A DNA stretch of 64,000 bases from Rhodothalassium salexigens DSM 2132. GTDB taxonomy: Bacteria > Pseudomonadota > Alphaproteobacteria > Sphingomonadales > Rhodothalassiaceae. Made by a program: the position numbers and the translations under genes. Numbering within the stretch: the first letter of the stretch is position 1; each line of letters starts with the position of its first letter. The notes under the pieces are model-generated. The model had not been told where the DNA came from and did not search any database. It saw nothing but the letters and a program-made list of their open reading frames with translations. Below, piece by piece: positions 18,821-28,699 of the stretch. The stretch is taken from contig NZ_SLXO01000009.1 of NCBI RefSeq assembly GCF_004341375.1, positions 1 to 64,000 of the forward strand. The letters run 5' to 3'.

Positions 18821-19453
18821 TTACTCCTCGCCGCCCTCTTCTTCGGCTTCCTCGCCCTCGGCTTCCTCACCCTCGGCCGACTTCATGGCCGACGGCGCGG
18901 AAATCGTCGCGACGACGAAGTCGCGGTCGGTGATGGTCGGCGTGCAGCCCTCGGGCAGCTTGGCCTGCGAGATACGGATCTGGTCGTTCACGTCCATGCC
19001 CTTGACCGACACTTCGATCATCTCGGGGATGTTCATCGACGGCACGTCCAGTTCCACGGTGTCGCGCACCATGTTGAGCACGCCGCCACGGGTCAGGCCC
19101 GGGCAATCGTCCTGGTCGACCACGTGCACCGGCACTTCCACGGCCACCGTGCCGCCCTTGGTCAGGCGCAGGAAGTCCACGTGGATCGGCGTATCGGTCA
19201 CCGGATGGACTTGCAGGTCGCGCGGCAGCACGCGGGTCTTCTTGCCGTCCACGTCGATTTCATACTGGTGGGACATGAAGCCGCCGCGGTTCATCAGGCG
19301 CACCAGTTCGCGCCGTTCCACCGTGATCATCTCGGGCTTCTTCTTGCCGCCGTAAATCACCGCCGGCACCAAGCCTTCGCGCCGTGCCGCGCGGGCGGAT
19401 CCCTTTCCGGCCCGGTCGCGCTTGACGGCGACGATCGTCGTCACGTCTGCCAT
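18821..19453 (-). CDS. rplY: 50S ribosomal protein L25/CTC, long form
   Basis: The protein has 210 residues. The N-terminal 5S rRNA-binding L25 domain (about 1-95) contains KGSARAARREGLVPAVIYGG. The C-terminal TL5/CTC beta domain follows, then a Glu-rich acidic tail of about 25 residues. The long form is normal outside gammaproteobacteria. The ATG at 19453 is chosen by homology (MADVTTIVAVKR). It heads the rplY-pth-ychF group. Confidence 0.96.
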   Translation of the reverse strand: MADVTTIVAVKRDRAGKGSARAARREGLVPAVIYGGKKKPEMITVERRELVRLMNRGGFMSHQYEIDVDGKKTRVLPRDLQVHPVTDTPIHVDFLRLTKGGTVAVEVPVHVVDQDDCPGLTRGGVLNMVRDTVELDVPSMNIPEMIEVSVKGMDVNDQIRISQAKLPEGCTPTITDRDFVVATISAPSAMKSAEGEEAEGEEAEEEGGEE

Positions 19454-19562
19454 GGTCTCAATCTCCGAAAACTGGGTCGGGCCGGCCCCATGCCGGTCCC
19501 GCAGGCCGCCCCCTCCAGGGATGTGGGCGTGCCTCGAAAGCGCGCTCTTTATCGCTTGTGGC

Positions 19563-19579
19563 GGGGCTTGACAAGCCCC
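19563..19579. terminator. Short hairpin after rnhA
   Basis: GGGGCTT, three bases, AAGCCCC, lying 14 bases beyond the rnhA stop and before the rplY promoter region. A second small stem (GAGGC/GCCTC) adjoins it. There is no T-run, so its function as a terminator is uncertain. Confidence 0.35.
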
Positions 19580-19592
19580 TTGAGGCAAGGCC

Positions 19593-20051
19593 TCAGCGTT
19601 TGAACGGCGCCATGCCCTCATTGGCCAGTTGGTCGGCGCGTTCGTTTTCGGCATGGCCGGCATGGCCGCGCACCCATTGCCACTCGACCCGGTGGCGGGC
19701 CAGCTCGGCGTCGAGCGCCTGCCACAGATCCTGGTTCTTGACCGGCTTCTTGGCGGCGGTCTTCCAGCCGCGCGCCTTCCAGCCCGGCAGCCATTGGGTG
19801 ATCCCGTTCATCACATATTGGCTGTCGGTGGCCAGCAGCACATCCGACGGCCGCTTGAGCGCGCGCAACGCCTCGATGGCGGCGGTCAGTTCCATGCGGT
19901 TGTTGGTGGTCTGGCGCTCGCCGCCCTTGATCTCCTTCTCGCGCTCGCCATAGCGCAGCAGCGCGCCCCAGCCGCCGGGCCCGGGATTGCCCGAACAGGC
20001 GCCGTCGGTGAAGATCTCCACCCGTCGCGGCGACCGGTCAGCCGCAGGCAT
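19593..20051 (-). CDS. rnhA: Ribonuclease HI
   Basis: The protein has 152 residues. The four catalytic acidic residues are visible in [33 protein letters not shown] and ENERADQLA, with the conserved His in VRGHAGH. It removes RNA from RNA-DNA hybrids. The ATG at 20051 overlaps the end of thrB by 14 bases; a TTG at 20057 is a less likely start. It is the last gene of ispH-thrB-rnhA. Confidence 0.96.
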   Translation of the reverse strand: MPAADRSPRRVEIFTDGACSGNPGPGGWGALLRYGEREKEIKGGERQTTNNRMELTAAIEALRALKRPSDVLLATDSQYVMNGITQWLPGWKARGWKTAAKKPVKNQDLWQALDAELARHRVEWQWVRGHAGHAENERADQLANEGMAPFKR

Positions 20052-21060
20052 CGGCAATCGCCCGTGGCTGGTCGAGAAACAGGCGCAGGCGCGGCATCAT
20101 CGCCAGCGGGTCCTTGGGCCGGATGCGCGCGTCGGGCTTGGGGTTGAGCCAGTCATAGGCGCGCGTCAGGGTAAAGCGCAGCGCCGCCCCCTGGGTCAGC
20201 ACCGGCAGTCCGGCGGCCTCGGCCGGGCTCAGCGTCCGCCGCTCGCCATAGCCCGCGACCATGGCACGGGCCCGCGCCGGCTCGAACCGGCCCCGGCCGT
20301 CAAACGCCCAGGACGCCAGCGACACCGCCAGGTCATAGGCCAACACCTCATGGGCGGCGAAGAAGAAGTCGATCACCCCCGACACATCGTCGGCAGTTGG
20401 GTGGGCGGCTGGGTCGGCTTCCGGGCCGGCCGTCGTCGCCGCGCCCGCGCCAGCGAAAAACAGATTGTCGGGGAACAGATCGCCGTGGATGACGCCCCGC
20501 GGCAGGTCGTCGCCGGGCCAGGCGGCCGCGATACGGTCGAGCGCCCGGGCCAGTTCGGCATGCAGCCCGTCGGCGATGGTGTCGAGCCGGGTTCCGCAGG
20601 CGTCCAGCAACCCGTACCAGTCGGTCAGCGACAGCATGTTGGGCCGGTGGCTGTCCATGCCTTCGGTGACCCGGTGGATGTGGGCGAGCACGCGACCGCA
20701 GCCCCGGCACGCCTCGGGCGCCGGGTCGTCCACCGGGCGGCCGGGCAGAAAGCTGGTGACCAGCGCCGGGCGCCCGGCGACCGACGTGATCGCGCGGCCG
20801 TCGCGGCCCGCGACCGGCCGCGGACACGGCACGCCGGCGTCCGACAGCCGGGTCAACAGATCGACGAAGAACGGAATATCCTGGGGCTCGACCCAGCGTT
20901 CGAACACGGAAACAACATACCGGGCACGCGCACCGTCGACCAGATAGGTGGTGTTCTCGGTGCCTTCTTCGACACCGGTATAATCCACCAGAGCGTCCAG
21001 CTCGTTATCGGTCAGCAGTGCGTCGATGTCGGCCCGGCTCAACTCGGTAAATACCGCCAT
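20038..21060 (-). CDS. thrB: Homoserine kinase, ThrB type II (APH fold)
   Basis: The protein has 340 residues. It has the aminoglycoside-phosphotransferase-like kinase fold with [14 protein letters not shown] (catalytic Asp and Asn) and [20 protein letters not shown] (metal-binding Asp). The N-terminal GTENTTYLV region is characteristic of the alphaproteobacterial homoserine kinase. It makes O-phosphohomoserine for threonine synthesis. A proline/alanine-rich insertion follows the HGD motif (about 205-225). It overlaps rnhA and lies 28 bases after ispH. Confidence 0.93.
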   Translation of the reverse strand: MAVFTELSRADIDALLTDNELDALVDYTGVEEGTENTTYLVDGARARYVVSVFERWVEPQDIPFFVDLLTRLSDAGVPCPRPVAGRDGRAITSVAGRPALVTSFLPGRPVDDPAPEACRGCGRVLAHIHRVTEGMDSHRPNMLSLTDWYGLLDACGTRLDTIADGLHAELARALDRIAAAWPGDDLPRGVIHGDLFPDNLFFAGAGAATTAGPEADPAAHPTADDVSGVIDFFFAAHEVLAYDLAVSLASWAFDGRGRFEPARARAMVAGYGERRTLSPAEAAGLPVLTQGAALRFTLTRAYDWLNPKPDARIRPKDPLAMMPRLRLFLDQPRAIADACG

Positions 21061-21088
21061 GGCCGTCCTTATTAGAGCTTGATCGCGC

Positions 21089-22042
21089 TCAGGCTGCTTC
21101 TTCTTCCCTCAGCGACGCCGGCAGCTTGAAAATCACATCCTCGCGCGCCGTGGTCACCTCTTCGATGGTGACATTATAGTGCGCCCGGAGCGCGTCAATC
21201 ACTTCTTCCACCAGCACCTCGGGCGCCGAAGCACCGGCGGTGATACCGACACTGGTCAGCCCCGACAACCAGTCCCAATCCAGCGCCTCGGCGCGCGGGA
21301 ACAGCCGCGCGTCGGAGCCGCACTTCTTCGACACTTCCACCAGACGCTGGGAGTTGGACGAATTGGACGCGCCGATGACGATCATCTTGTCGCAGCGGTC
21401 GGCGATCGCCTTGACCGCTTCCTGGCGGTTGGTGGTGGCGTAGCAGATATCTTCCTTCTTCGGCCCTTCGATATCGGGGAAGCGGCGGGTCAGCACCTCG
21501 ATGATGTCCTTGGTGTCGTCCACCGACAGCGTGGTCTGGGTGACGAAGGCCAGTTGCTCGCCGTGCGGCGGCTCGACCGCCTCGGCGTCGGCGACGGTCT
21601 CGATCAGGGTCATCTTGCCGTCGTCCACCTGGCCCATGGTGCCGACCACTTCGGGGTGGCCCGAATGACCGATCAGCAGGATGTGGCGGCCGGTGCGGTC
21701 GTGCCGCTCGACCTCGCGGTGGACCTTGGAAACCAGCGGGCAGGTGGCATCCACATAGAACATGTTGCGCTGTTCGGCATCTTCAGGGACCGATTTCGGC
21801 ACCCCGTGGGCCGAAAACACCACCGGCGCGTCGGCCGGCACTTCGTCCAATTCCTCGACGAACACGGCGCCGCGCCGCTCCAGCCCCTCGACCACATAGC
21901 GGTTGTGGACGATCTCATGGCGCACATAGACCGGCGCGCCGAACCGTTCGAGCGCCAACTCGACGATCTTGATCGCCCGATCCACCCCGGCGCAAAAACC
22001 GCGCGGGTTGGCGATGACAATGTTCAAATCGGGCTTCGCCAT
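21089..22042 (-). CDS. ispH: 4-hydroxy-3-methylbut-2-enyl diphosphate reductase IspH
   Basis: The protein has 317 residues. The three [4Fe-4S] cysteines are in [18 protein letters not shown] and [10 protein letters not shown]; the substrate-binding His motifs ([19 protein letters not shown]) are intact. It is the last enzyme of the MEP isoprenoid pathway, forming IPP and DMAPP. The ATG at 22042 has AGGAGAG immediately upstream; an ATG at 22060 would place that element inside the gene. It is the first gene of the minus-strand group with thrB and rnhA. Confidence 0.97.
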   Translation of the reverse strand: MAKPDLNIVIANPRGFCAGVDRAIKIVELALERFGAPVYVRHEIVHNRYVVEGLERRGAVFVEELDEVPADAPVVFSAHGVPKSVPEDAEQRNMFYVDATCPLVSKVHREVERHDRTGRHILLIGHSGHPEVVGTMGQVDDGKMTLIETVADAEAVEPPHGEQLAFVTQTTLSVDDTKDIIEVLTRRFPDIEGPKKEDICYATTNRQEAVKAIADRCDKMIVIGASNSSNSQRLVEVSKKCGSDARLFPRAEALDWDWLSGLTSVGITAGASAPEVLVEEVIDALRAHYNVTIEEVTTAREDVIFKLPASLREEEAA

Positions 22043-22305
22043 GGGTCTCTCCTGGGGCATGGGATGAAAGCGGACCTAAAATGTTGGCTATCTCATATGG
22101 GGGCTGTGTCTCAAGGGGAAATCCCCCTATCCTATCGCGGCAGGCGCGCGTTCACGATAAATTTCTAGGCAAAACCGCTCGGGCTGTGGTTTGTTACGCC
22201 GCCATGACGGCCGGGCCCGGCCGCGGCCACCCGGTTCTACACACATCGAAACGCTGAAATCGCGGGTCCTCCGGGACCCCGGACCTGACAGAAGGGTAAG
22301 CGGTT

Positions 22306-24153
22306 ATGAGTGACGCGCCGCAGCCGACGCCTGCGTCGGCACATGGGGAGTTTCTGGGCCATCCCAAGGGCCTGATCGTCCTGTTTCTGACCGAAATGTG
22401 GGAGCGCTTTTCCTATTACGGGATGCGTGCCCTGTTGATCTTCTACCTGACCCAGCACTTCCTGTTCGGCGACGACAAGGCGACTGCCATTTACGGCGCC
22501 TATACCGCGCTGGTCTATGTGATGCCGGTGATCGGCGGGTTGCTGGCCGACCGCTATCTGGGGGCGAAAAAGGCGGTCACCTTCGGCGCCATCCTGCTGG
22601 TGTTCGGCCACGCCACCATGGCCATCGAAGGCGACGCCTCGCGCCAGTTCGTCGACTATGCCGGCCAGTCCTACGAGATCGTCACCGAAGGGCGCGGCGA
22701 CGCCGCCGAGCGCTTCGTGCTGGTTGACGGCGAGCGGCTGGAGGCCGCGGTGGGCGGCGGCGAGATCGACTTTCACGATGCCGACCGCGCTGCGGCCGCC
22801 GGTCTGCCTGCGGTGCTCACCGGCGAGGACTTCGCCCTGCGCACCCAGCGCGACCAGGGCGGGCTGCAGTTGCTCTATCTGGCGCTGGCGCTGATCATCG
22901 CCGGCACCGGCTTTTTGAAGGCCAATATCTCGACCATCGTCGGCGACCTCTACGCGCCCGGCGACCGGCGCCGGGACAGCGGCTTCACCATCTTCTACAT
23001 GGGCATCAATCTGGGCTCTTTCATGGCCACGCTGCTGTGCGGCTGGCTGGGCCAGACCTATGGCTGGCAATACGGCTTCGGGCTCGCCGGCATCGGCATG
23101 GTGCTCGGGCTGACCGTGTTCCGGGTCTGGCAACCGCTGCTGCGCGGCCTGGCCGAACCGCCCGACCCGGCCAAGCTGCGCGAACGCGTGGCACCGATGC
23201 TCAACCGCGAATGGCTGATCTATCTGGGCGGCGTGGTGATGGTGGTGGTTGCCTGGCTGCTGCAATCGCAGGACGTGGTCGGCAACCTGCTGATCGCTGC
23301 GGGGGCCGTGGTGTTCGGCGGCATCCTGGCCTATTCGCTGATCAAGTGCACGCCCATCGAACGCGACCGGATGCTGGTCGCCACCTTCCTGATCCTGTGC
23401 CAGATCCCGTTCTGGGCGCTGTTCGAACAGGCCGGCTCGTCGCTCAACCTGTTCGCCGACCGGGCCGTCGACCGGACGCTGTTCGGCTGGGAAATCCCCG
23501 CCTCCATGTTCCAGTCGCTCAACGCCTTCTTCATCATCACCCTGGCGCCGCTGTTCGCCATCGGCTGGACCTTCCTGGCGCGCAAGCGCCGCGAGCCCTC
23601 GACGCCGGTCAAGTTCTCGCTCGGCCTGTTGCAGGTGGGTCTGGGCTTTCTGGTCCTGGTTGCCGGGATCGAGGCGTCGGGTGACGTGGGCAAGGCGTCG
23701 ATGATCTGGCTGGTGCTGGTCTATCTGCTGCACACCACGGGCGAGCTGTGCCTGAGCCCGGTGGGCCTGTCGATGGTCACCAAGCTGTCGGTGGCGCGTC
23801 TGGTCGGCATGATGATGGGCGCGTGGTTCCTGGCCACCGCGTTCGCCAACTTCCTGGCCGCCCAGATCGCCCGCACCACCGGCGCCGAGACGGTCGGCGG
23901 CGAGATCACCGACCTGGCCGCCGCCAAGGCCAATTATGCCGACGTCTACGCCAATGTGGGCTGGCTGGCGGTGGCGATCGCGGTCGGCGTGTTCGCGCTG
24001 TCGCCGATCCTGCGCCGGGGCATGCACGAAGAACGGGTCGGCCCGGTCGCCCACAATATGGCCGGCGAGGCGGAATTGGCCGAACCGGCGGCCGCCGGCG
24101 CGCCAGCGTCGCGTGCGGCCGTCGAAAGCGAGACCCGCTCGGGCCAAGGCTAA
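22306..24153 (+). CDS. Proton-dependent oligopeptide transporter (POT/PTR family)
   Basis: The protein has 615 residues and about 12-14 membrane helices. The proton-coupling signature EMWERFSYYG lies in helix 1, GFLKANIST and FYMGINLGSF match the PTR2 signatures, and GELCLSPVGLSMV is in the C-terminal half. It imports di- and tripeptides at the inner membrane. An insertion of about 80 residues (about 107-188), hydrophilic and likely periplasmic, lies between helices 3 and 4 and makes the protein longer than typical bacterial POTs of about 500. It is followed by secreted amidohydrolases that could supply or process its substrates. Confidence 0.93.
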   Translation: MSDAPQPTPASAHGEFLGHPKGLIVLFLTEMWERFSYYGMRALLIFYLTQHFLFGDDKATAIYGAYTALVYVMPVIGGLLADRYLGAKKAVTFGAILLVFGHATMAIEGDASRQFVDYAGQSYEIVTEGRGDAAERFVLVDGERLEAAVGGGEIDFHDADRAAAAGLPAVLTGEDFALRTQRDQGGLQLLYLALALIIAGTGFLKANISTIVGDLYAPGDRRRDSGFTIFYMGINLGSFMATLLCGWLGQTYGWQYGFGLAGIGMVLGLTVFRVWQPLLRGLAEPPDPAKLRERVAPMLNREWLIYLGGVVMVVVAWLLQSQDVVGNLLIAAGAVVFGGILAYSLIKCTPIERDRMLVATFLILCQIPFWALFEQAGSSLNLFADRAVDRTLFGWEIPASMFQSLNAFFIITLAPLFAIGWTFLARKRREPSTPVKFSLGLLQVGLGFLVLVAGIEASGDVGKASMIWLVLVYLLHTTGELCLSPVGLSMVTKLSVARLVGMMMGAWFLATAFANFLAAQIARTTGAETVGGEITDLAAAKANYADVYANVGWLAVAIAVGVFALSPILRRGMHEERVGPVAHNMAGEAELAEPAAAGAPASRAAVESETRSGQG

Positions 24154-24180
24154 GGCCGGCACCCGACGCCCACCAATGAC

Positions 24181-24213
24181 CCGCTCCGCCGCGGCGACCA
24201 GGCGGCGGAGCGG
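24181..24213 (+). terminator. Hairpin after the POT transporter
   Basis: A perfect 12-bp stem CCGCTCCGCCGC/GCGGCGGAGCGG with a 9-base loop lies 27 bases after the stop. There is no T-run; it may be a factor-assisted terminator or an mRNA-stabilising hairpin. Confidence 0.42.
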
Positions 24214-24278
24214 ATGACAGCCGGCCCGTGCCCTGCTAGCGTTCTTGCCAACAAAAGCAACCAACAGGGAGGGACCCT

Positions 24279-25619
24279 ATGCCCTTGCGCCATCTGGCCA
24301 CCGGTCTGGCGTTTTTGTGCGCCGGCCTCGCAAGCACGCCGGCCGCCGAAGCCCAAGCCGGCAGCGCAGCCGCCGACGCAGACACCGACCCCGGCACGAT
24401 CATCCATGCCGGCCGGCTGTTGGCGGTGCCCGGCGCCGGCGTCGCCGAAGAACGCTCGATCCTGATCCGCAAAGGCCGCATCGTCGCCATCGAAGACGGC
24501 TACACCACCGGCGGCGATGACTGGCGGGGCGCGCAGATCGTCGACCTGACCGACCATTTCGTGCTGCCCGGGCTGATCGACGCGCATGTGCACATCACCG
24601 GCGAATTGGGACCGCGCCAAAAGCTCGACCGGGTCGAGATGTCGGACGCCCGCACCGCCATGCGCGCCTGGGCCTATGCCGACCGGACGCTGACCGCCGG
24701 CTTCACCACCATCCGCGACGTGGGCGCCAATGCCGAGGCGGTGTTCGCGTTGCGCGACGCCATCGCCGCGGGCGAGGTCACCGGGCCGCGCATCCTGTCG
24801 GCCGGGTCGACCATCTCGGCCACCGGCGGCCATGGCGATGTGCACGGCTATCGCGACGACATCCTGCACCTGATGGAAGACAGCAGCAACTGCGACGGCG
24901 CCGACGACTGCCGCCGAGCGGTGCGCCGCCAGATCAAGCGCGGCTCGGACCTGATCAAGATCACCGCCACCGGCGGCGTCTTATCCGAAACCGCCGCCGG
25001 CACCGGCCAGCAGATGTTCGACGACGAAATGACCGCAGTGGTCGAAACCGCCCACGCCCTGGGCCGCAAGGTCGCCGCCCACGCCCACGACGCCGCCGGC
25101 ATCAAGGCCGCCTTGCGCGCCGGCGTCGACAGCATCGAACACGGCACCTTTCTGGATGACGAGGCGATCGCGCTGTTCAGGGAAACCGGCGCCTATCTGG
25201 TGCCGACCGTGCTGGCCGGCGTCACCGTGTCGGAAATGGCCCAGGCCCCGGGCAGCTTCATGGCCGCACCGGTGGCGGAAAAGGCGATCCGGGTCGGGCC
25301 GGCGCTGATGAAGATGCTGGCGCGCGCCCATGAGGCGGGCGTAAGGATCGCCTTCGGCACCGATACCGGCGTGTCGCCACACGGCCAGAACGCGCGCGAA
25401 CTGGTGCTGATGGTCGAGGCCGGCATGCCGGCCGAAGCGGTGTTGCGCACCGCCACGGTGGACGCGGCGGCCCTGCTCGGCGTCGACGACACGGTGGGCA
25501 CCATCGAGCCCGGCAAGGCCGCCGACATCGTCGCGGTCGCCGGCGACCCGCTGAGCGATATGACCGCCATGCGCACGATGGCCTTCGTCATGCGCGACGG
25601 CCGGGTCCACCGGCGCTGA
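24279..25619 (+). CDS. Exported metal-dependent amidohydrolase, Xaa-Pro dipeptidase-like
   Basis: The protein has 446 residues with a signal peptide (about 1-27). The amidohydrolase ligand set is complete: DAHVH in strand 1, the bridging lysine in LIKITATGG, HAH, SIEHGT and the catalytic Asp in FGTDTGVSPHG. The arrangement with the carboxylated lysine and C-terminal GKAADIVAV resembles bacterial Xaa-Pro dipeptidases and L-Lys/Arg carboxypeptidases of this superfamily. It would act in the periplasm on short peptides. An excellent AGGGAGGG site precedes the ATG. It is followed by two further amidohydrolases. Confidence 0.88.
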   Translation: MPLRHLATGLAFLCAGLASTPAAEAQAGSAAADADTDPGTIIHAGRLLAVPGAGVAEERSILIRKGRIVAIEDGYTTGGDDWRGAQIVDLTDHFVLPGLIDAHVHITGELGPRQKLDRVEMSDARTAMRAWAYADRTLTAGFTTIRDVGANAEAVFALRDAIAAGEVTGPRILSAGSTISATGGHGDVHGYRDDILHLMEDSSNCDGADDCRRAVRRQIKRGSDLIKITATGGVLSETAAGTGQQMFDDEMTAVVETAHALGRKVAAHAHDAAGIKAALRAGVDSIEHGTFLDDEAIALFRETGAYLVPTVLAGVTVSEMAQAPGSFMAAPVAEKAIRVGPALMKMLARAHEAGVRIAFGTDTGVSPHGQNARELVLMVEAGMPAEAVLRTATVDAAALLGVDDTVGTIEPGKAADIVAVAGDPLSDMTAMRTMAFVMRDGRVHRR

Positions 25620-25672
25620 CGATACCACCGCCGTTTCGAGCCCCGTTTCAAGTCCTGGCCATGGAGACGCCC

Positions 25673-27157
25673 ATGACGATCGTTCGCCCCTCCGTTGCTC
25701 TGACAGCCCGCCGGCCGGCGCGGTCGCTTGCCGCGGCCACCGTGGCGCTTCTGCTGGCCGGCTGCGCGACCACCGGCGCGCCGCCGCCCGAGGCCGACGC
25801 CCCGGCGACGCCGGCGACGCCGGCGGCGTCCGATACATCCGAACCGCCGGCGGCCTCCACCGCCTTTCCCTCCACCTACGAGCCCCTGGCCCACCCGGCC
25901 ACGGTGTTGCGCAATGCCACGGTGTTCGACGGCACCGGCCGGCGGTTCGACGACGCCGATGTGTTGATGATCGACGGCAAGGTGGCCGGCGTCGGCCGCG
26001 ACCTGGCGATCCCCGCCGGCACCGCCGAGATCGACGCCAGCGGCAAGTGGGTGACGCCGGGCATCGTCGACAATCACAGCCATCTGGGCGTCTATCCCTC
26101 GCCTAGTGTGCGCGCCCATGCCGACGGCAACGAAGCGACCGCACCCAACACCGCCCAGGTCTGGGCCGAACATTCGGTCTGGCCGCAGGACCCGGGCTTC
26201 GTGCGCGCGCTTGCCGGCGGGGTCACGGCGCTTCAGGTACTGCCCGGATCGGCCAATCTGTTCGGCGGTCGCTCGGTCACCCTGAAGCCGGTGCCGGCGC
26301 GCAGCGTCCAAGAGATGAAGTTCCCCGGCGCCCCCTATGGCTTGAAGATGGCGTGCGGCGAGAACCCCAAGCGCGTCTATGGCAGCCGCGGCCGCCAGCC
26401 GTCGACCCGCATGGGCAGCTTCGCCAGCTACCGCGCCGCATGGATCGACGCGCAGGCTTATCGGGACAAATGGGACGCCTATGAGCGCAAACGCGCCGCC
26501 GGCGAAGACGCCGAACCGCCCAAGCGCGACCTCAAGCTGGAGACGCTGAAGGGCGTGCTCGACGGCGAGATTCTGGTGCACATGCACTGTTATCGCGCCG
26601 ACGAGATGCTCCAGGTGCTCGATATGGCGCAGGAGTTCGACTATCGGATCACCGCCTTCCACCACGCCATCGAAGCCTACAAGATCGCCGACCGGCTGGC
26701 CGAGGCGAACGTGTGCGCGTCGGTGTGGGCCGACTGGTGGGGCTTCAAGATGGAAGCCTATGACACCGTGCCGACCAACGCCGCGCTGGTGCACGCCGCC
26801 GGCGGCTGCGCGATCATCCATTCCGACAGCGACATGGGCATTCAGCGGCTCAACCAGGAAGCCGCCAAGGTGCTGGGCGACGCCGAACGCATGGGTCTGG
26901 CCGTCGAGCCCGCGGAAGCCTGGACCTGGCTGTCGCTCAACCCGGCGCGGTCGATGGGCATCGACCATGTGACCGGCAGCCTGGAGGCGGGCAAGAATGC
27001 CGACGTGGTGGTCTGGTCCGCCGACCCGTTCTCGGTCTACGCCAAGGCCGAGAAGGTCTATGTGGACGGCGCCCTGGCCTGGGACCTGGACAACCCCGCG
27101 CACCGGCCGATCACCGATTTCGAACTGGGCCAACCCGGCGAAGGAGACCTGAAATGA
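25673..27157 (+). CDS. Amidohydrolase lipoprotein
   Basis: The protein has 494 residues. A lipoprotein signal with lipobox LLAGC (about residues 23-27) is followed by an Ala/Pro-rich linker of about 30 residues. The amidohydrolase domain keeps DNHSH, a histidine in VHMHCYRADE, one in TAFHHAIEAYK, and the Asp region IIHSDSD, so it looks catalytically competent. The ATG at 25673 is preferred because a GGAG lies between it and an ATG at 25661. The stop overlaps the next gene's start (ATGA). The substrate is unknown; a peptide or N-acyl amino acid is likely. Confidence 0.85.
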   Translation: MTIVRPSVALTARRPARSLAAATVALLLAGCATTGAPPPEADAPATPATPAASDTSEPPAASTAFPSTYEPLAHPATVLRNATVFDGTGRRFDDADVLMIDGKVAGVGRDLAIPAGTAEIDASGKWVTPGIVDNHSHLGVYPSPSVRAHADGNEATAPNTAQVWAEHSVWPQDPGFVRALAGGVTALQVLPGSANLFGGRSVTLKPVPARSVQEMKFPGAPYGLKMACGENPKRVYGSRGRQPSTRMGSFASYRAAWIDAQAYRDKWDAYERKRAAGEDAEPPKRDLKLETLKGVLDGEILVHMHCYRADEMLQVLDMAQEFDYRITAFHHAIEAYKIADRLAEANVCASVWADWWGFKMEAYDTVPTNAALVHAAGGCAIIHSDSDMGIQRLNQEAAKVLGDAERMGLAVEPAEAWTWLSLNPARSMGIDHVTGSLEAGKNADVVVWSADPFSVYAKAEKVYVDGALAWDLDNPAHRPITDFELGQPGEGDLK

Positions 27158-28524
27158 CCGCGCTGACCCTCGCCCCGGCAACCGTCGCCGCGCGCGCCGC
27201 AAACGCCTTCCCCCGGCCCCGCGTCGGGCGTTTGACCCGCCGGCTTGGCGTGGCCGTCGCAGCGCTTGCGGCGGCGCTCGCCCCGGCAGTCCCCGCCATG
27301 GCGCAATCGGTGGCGATCACCAACGCCCGCGTGGTCACGCTGAGCGACGCCGGGACGCTCGCCAACGCCACCGTGGTGATCGAGGGCCGGCGGATCACCG
27401 CCGTGGGCGCCAATGTCTCGATCCCGCGCGACGCGACGGTGATTGATGCTGGCGGCGGCTGGGTCACGCCGGGGCTGTTCGCGCCCGCCGGACGGCTGGG
27501 CACCGTCGAGGTCGGTGCCGTCGACGGCACCCGCGACGACCAGGTGAGCGGCGAGGCGGCGGGCTTCTCCGCCGCCTTCAAGGTCAGCTACGGCGTCAAC
27601 CCCCGCGCCACCGCGATCCCGGTATCGCGCACCGAGGGCGTGACCCGCGCGGCGGTGACCCCGGTGCCCGGCGACAGCCTGTTCGGCGGCCAGGCGGCGT
27701 TGATCCACCTGCGCCCGGCCGCCGACGCGGTGTTCAAGGACAGCGTCGCCATGGTGGTGAGCCTCGGCGAGGCCGGTGCCCGGCGCACCGGCGGGTCGCG
27801 CGGCGCCGCCATGGGGGCGCTGATCCGGGCGCTGCAAGCCGCCGACACCATCGGCCCCCTGGACCTGACGCAGCGCTGGGACGGCCCGATCCCGCGCGCC
27901 GACGCCGAGGCGCTGGCGCCGGTGGTGCGCGGCGAAATCCCGCTGATGGTTCAGGTCCACCGGGCCAGCGATATCACCCAGACGCTCAAGCTGATCGAGC
28001 GGTTCGAGCGGCTGCGGCTGATCCTGCACGGCGCCGCCGAGGGCTGGATGGTGGCCGACCGGATCGTGCGCGCCGGGGTGCCGGTGATCCTGGACCCCAC
28101 CGCCAACCTGCCGGCCAGTTTCGACCGCCTGGGCGCCACCCAGCGCAACGCCGCCCGGCTGATCGAGGCGGGCGTGACGGTGGCGTTCGTGCCGGCGGGA
28201 TCGGACAGCCATCTGCCGCACCTGATCCGCCAGTCGGCGGGCAACGCGGTCGCCAACGGCGTTGCCTGGGAGGAAGCGTTCAAGGCGATCTCGCTCAACC
28301 CGGCGCGCATCTACGGCGTCGAACGCGAACTGGGCGCGCTCGACCGGGGCAAGCTGGCCGATGTGGTGGTCTGGGACGGCGACCCGCTGGAGGTGCGCAC
28401 CAACCCCACCCATGTGTTCATCGAAGGCGTGGCAACGCCGATGACCTCGCGCCAGATGAAGCTGCACGCGCGCTATAGCGATCTGGACGGCGCGCCGCCG
28501 TTCGCCTATCGCCGCCCCGAATAG
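27154..28524 (+). CDS. Amidohydrolase paralogue lacking the HxH metal motif
   Basis: The protein has 456 residues with a long signal sequence (cleavage near AMAQS, residue 51). The fold is amidohydrolase-like (WVTPGL, SLNPARIYGVE, GKLADVVVWDGDP). At the place of the metal-binding DxHxH the sequence reads FAPAG, so the first two His ligands are missing. Later histidines (VQVHRASD, LILHGAAEG) and the SDS region are kept. Four-base translational coupling to the preceding active-looking paralogue suggests a heteromeric or regulatory partner. It is followed by a strong terminator. Confidence 0.85.
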   Translation: MTALTLAPATVAARAANAFPRPRVGRLTRRLGVAVAALAAALAPAVPAMAQSVAITNARVVTLSDAGTLANATVVIEGRRITAVGANVSIPRDATVIDAGGGWVTPGLFAPAGRLGTVEVGAVDGTRDDQVSGEAAGFSAAFKVSYGVNPRATAIPVSRTEGVTRAAVTPVPGDSLFGGQAALIHLRPAADAVFKDSVAMVVSLGEAGARRTGGSRGAAMGALIRALQAADTIGPLDLTQRWDGPIPRADAEALAPVVRGEIPLMVQVHRASDITQTLKLIERFERLRLILHGAAEGWMVADRIVRAGVPVILDPTANLPASFDRLGATQRNAARLIEAGVTVAFVPAGSDSHLPHLIRQSAGNAVANGVAWEEAFKAISLNPARIYGVERELGALDRGKLADVVVWDGDPLEVRTNPTHVFIEGVATPMTSRQMKLHARYSDLDGAPPFAYRRPE

Positions 28525-28571
28525 CCGGGACCGGAACCGCGCACACCCCGCTTAAGACCGACACAAGGACA

Positions 28572-28603
28572 ACGGCGCCGGAGATCCTCTCCGGCGCCGT
28601 TTT
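28572..28603 (+). terminator. Intrinsic terminator after the amidohydrolase genes
   Basis: Perfect 13-bp stem ACGGCGCCGGAGA/TCTCCGGCGCCGT with a 3-base loop and a short TTTT tail. It lies between convergent operons and could also act on the RND transcript. Confidence 0.85.
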
Positions 28604-28699
28604 GGTCATCGCCGACACGGGCGTCGCACCTGGCCCTGGCGCCGTCGCCGCCAAGCCCGGCCCCGTTTAAGCGAGGCCGGACCGGGGCTGGCCGGCGCC

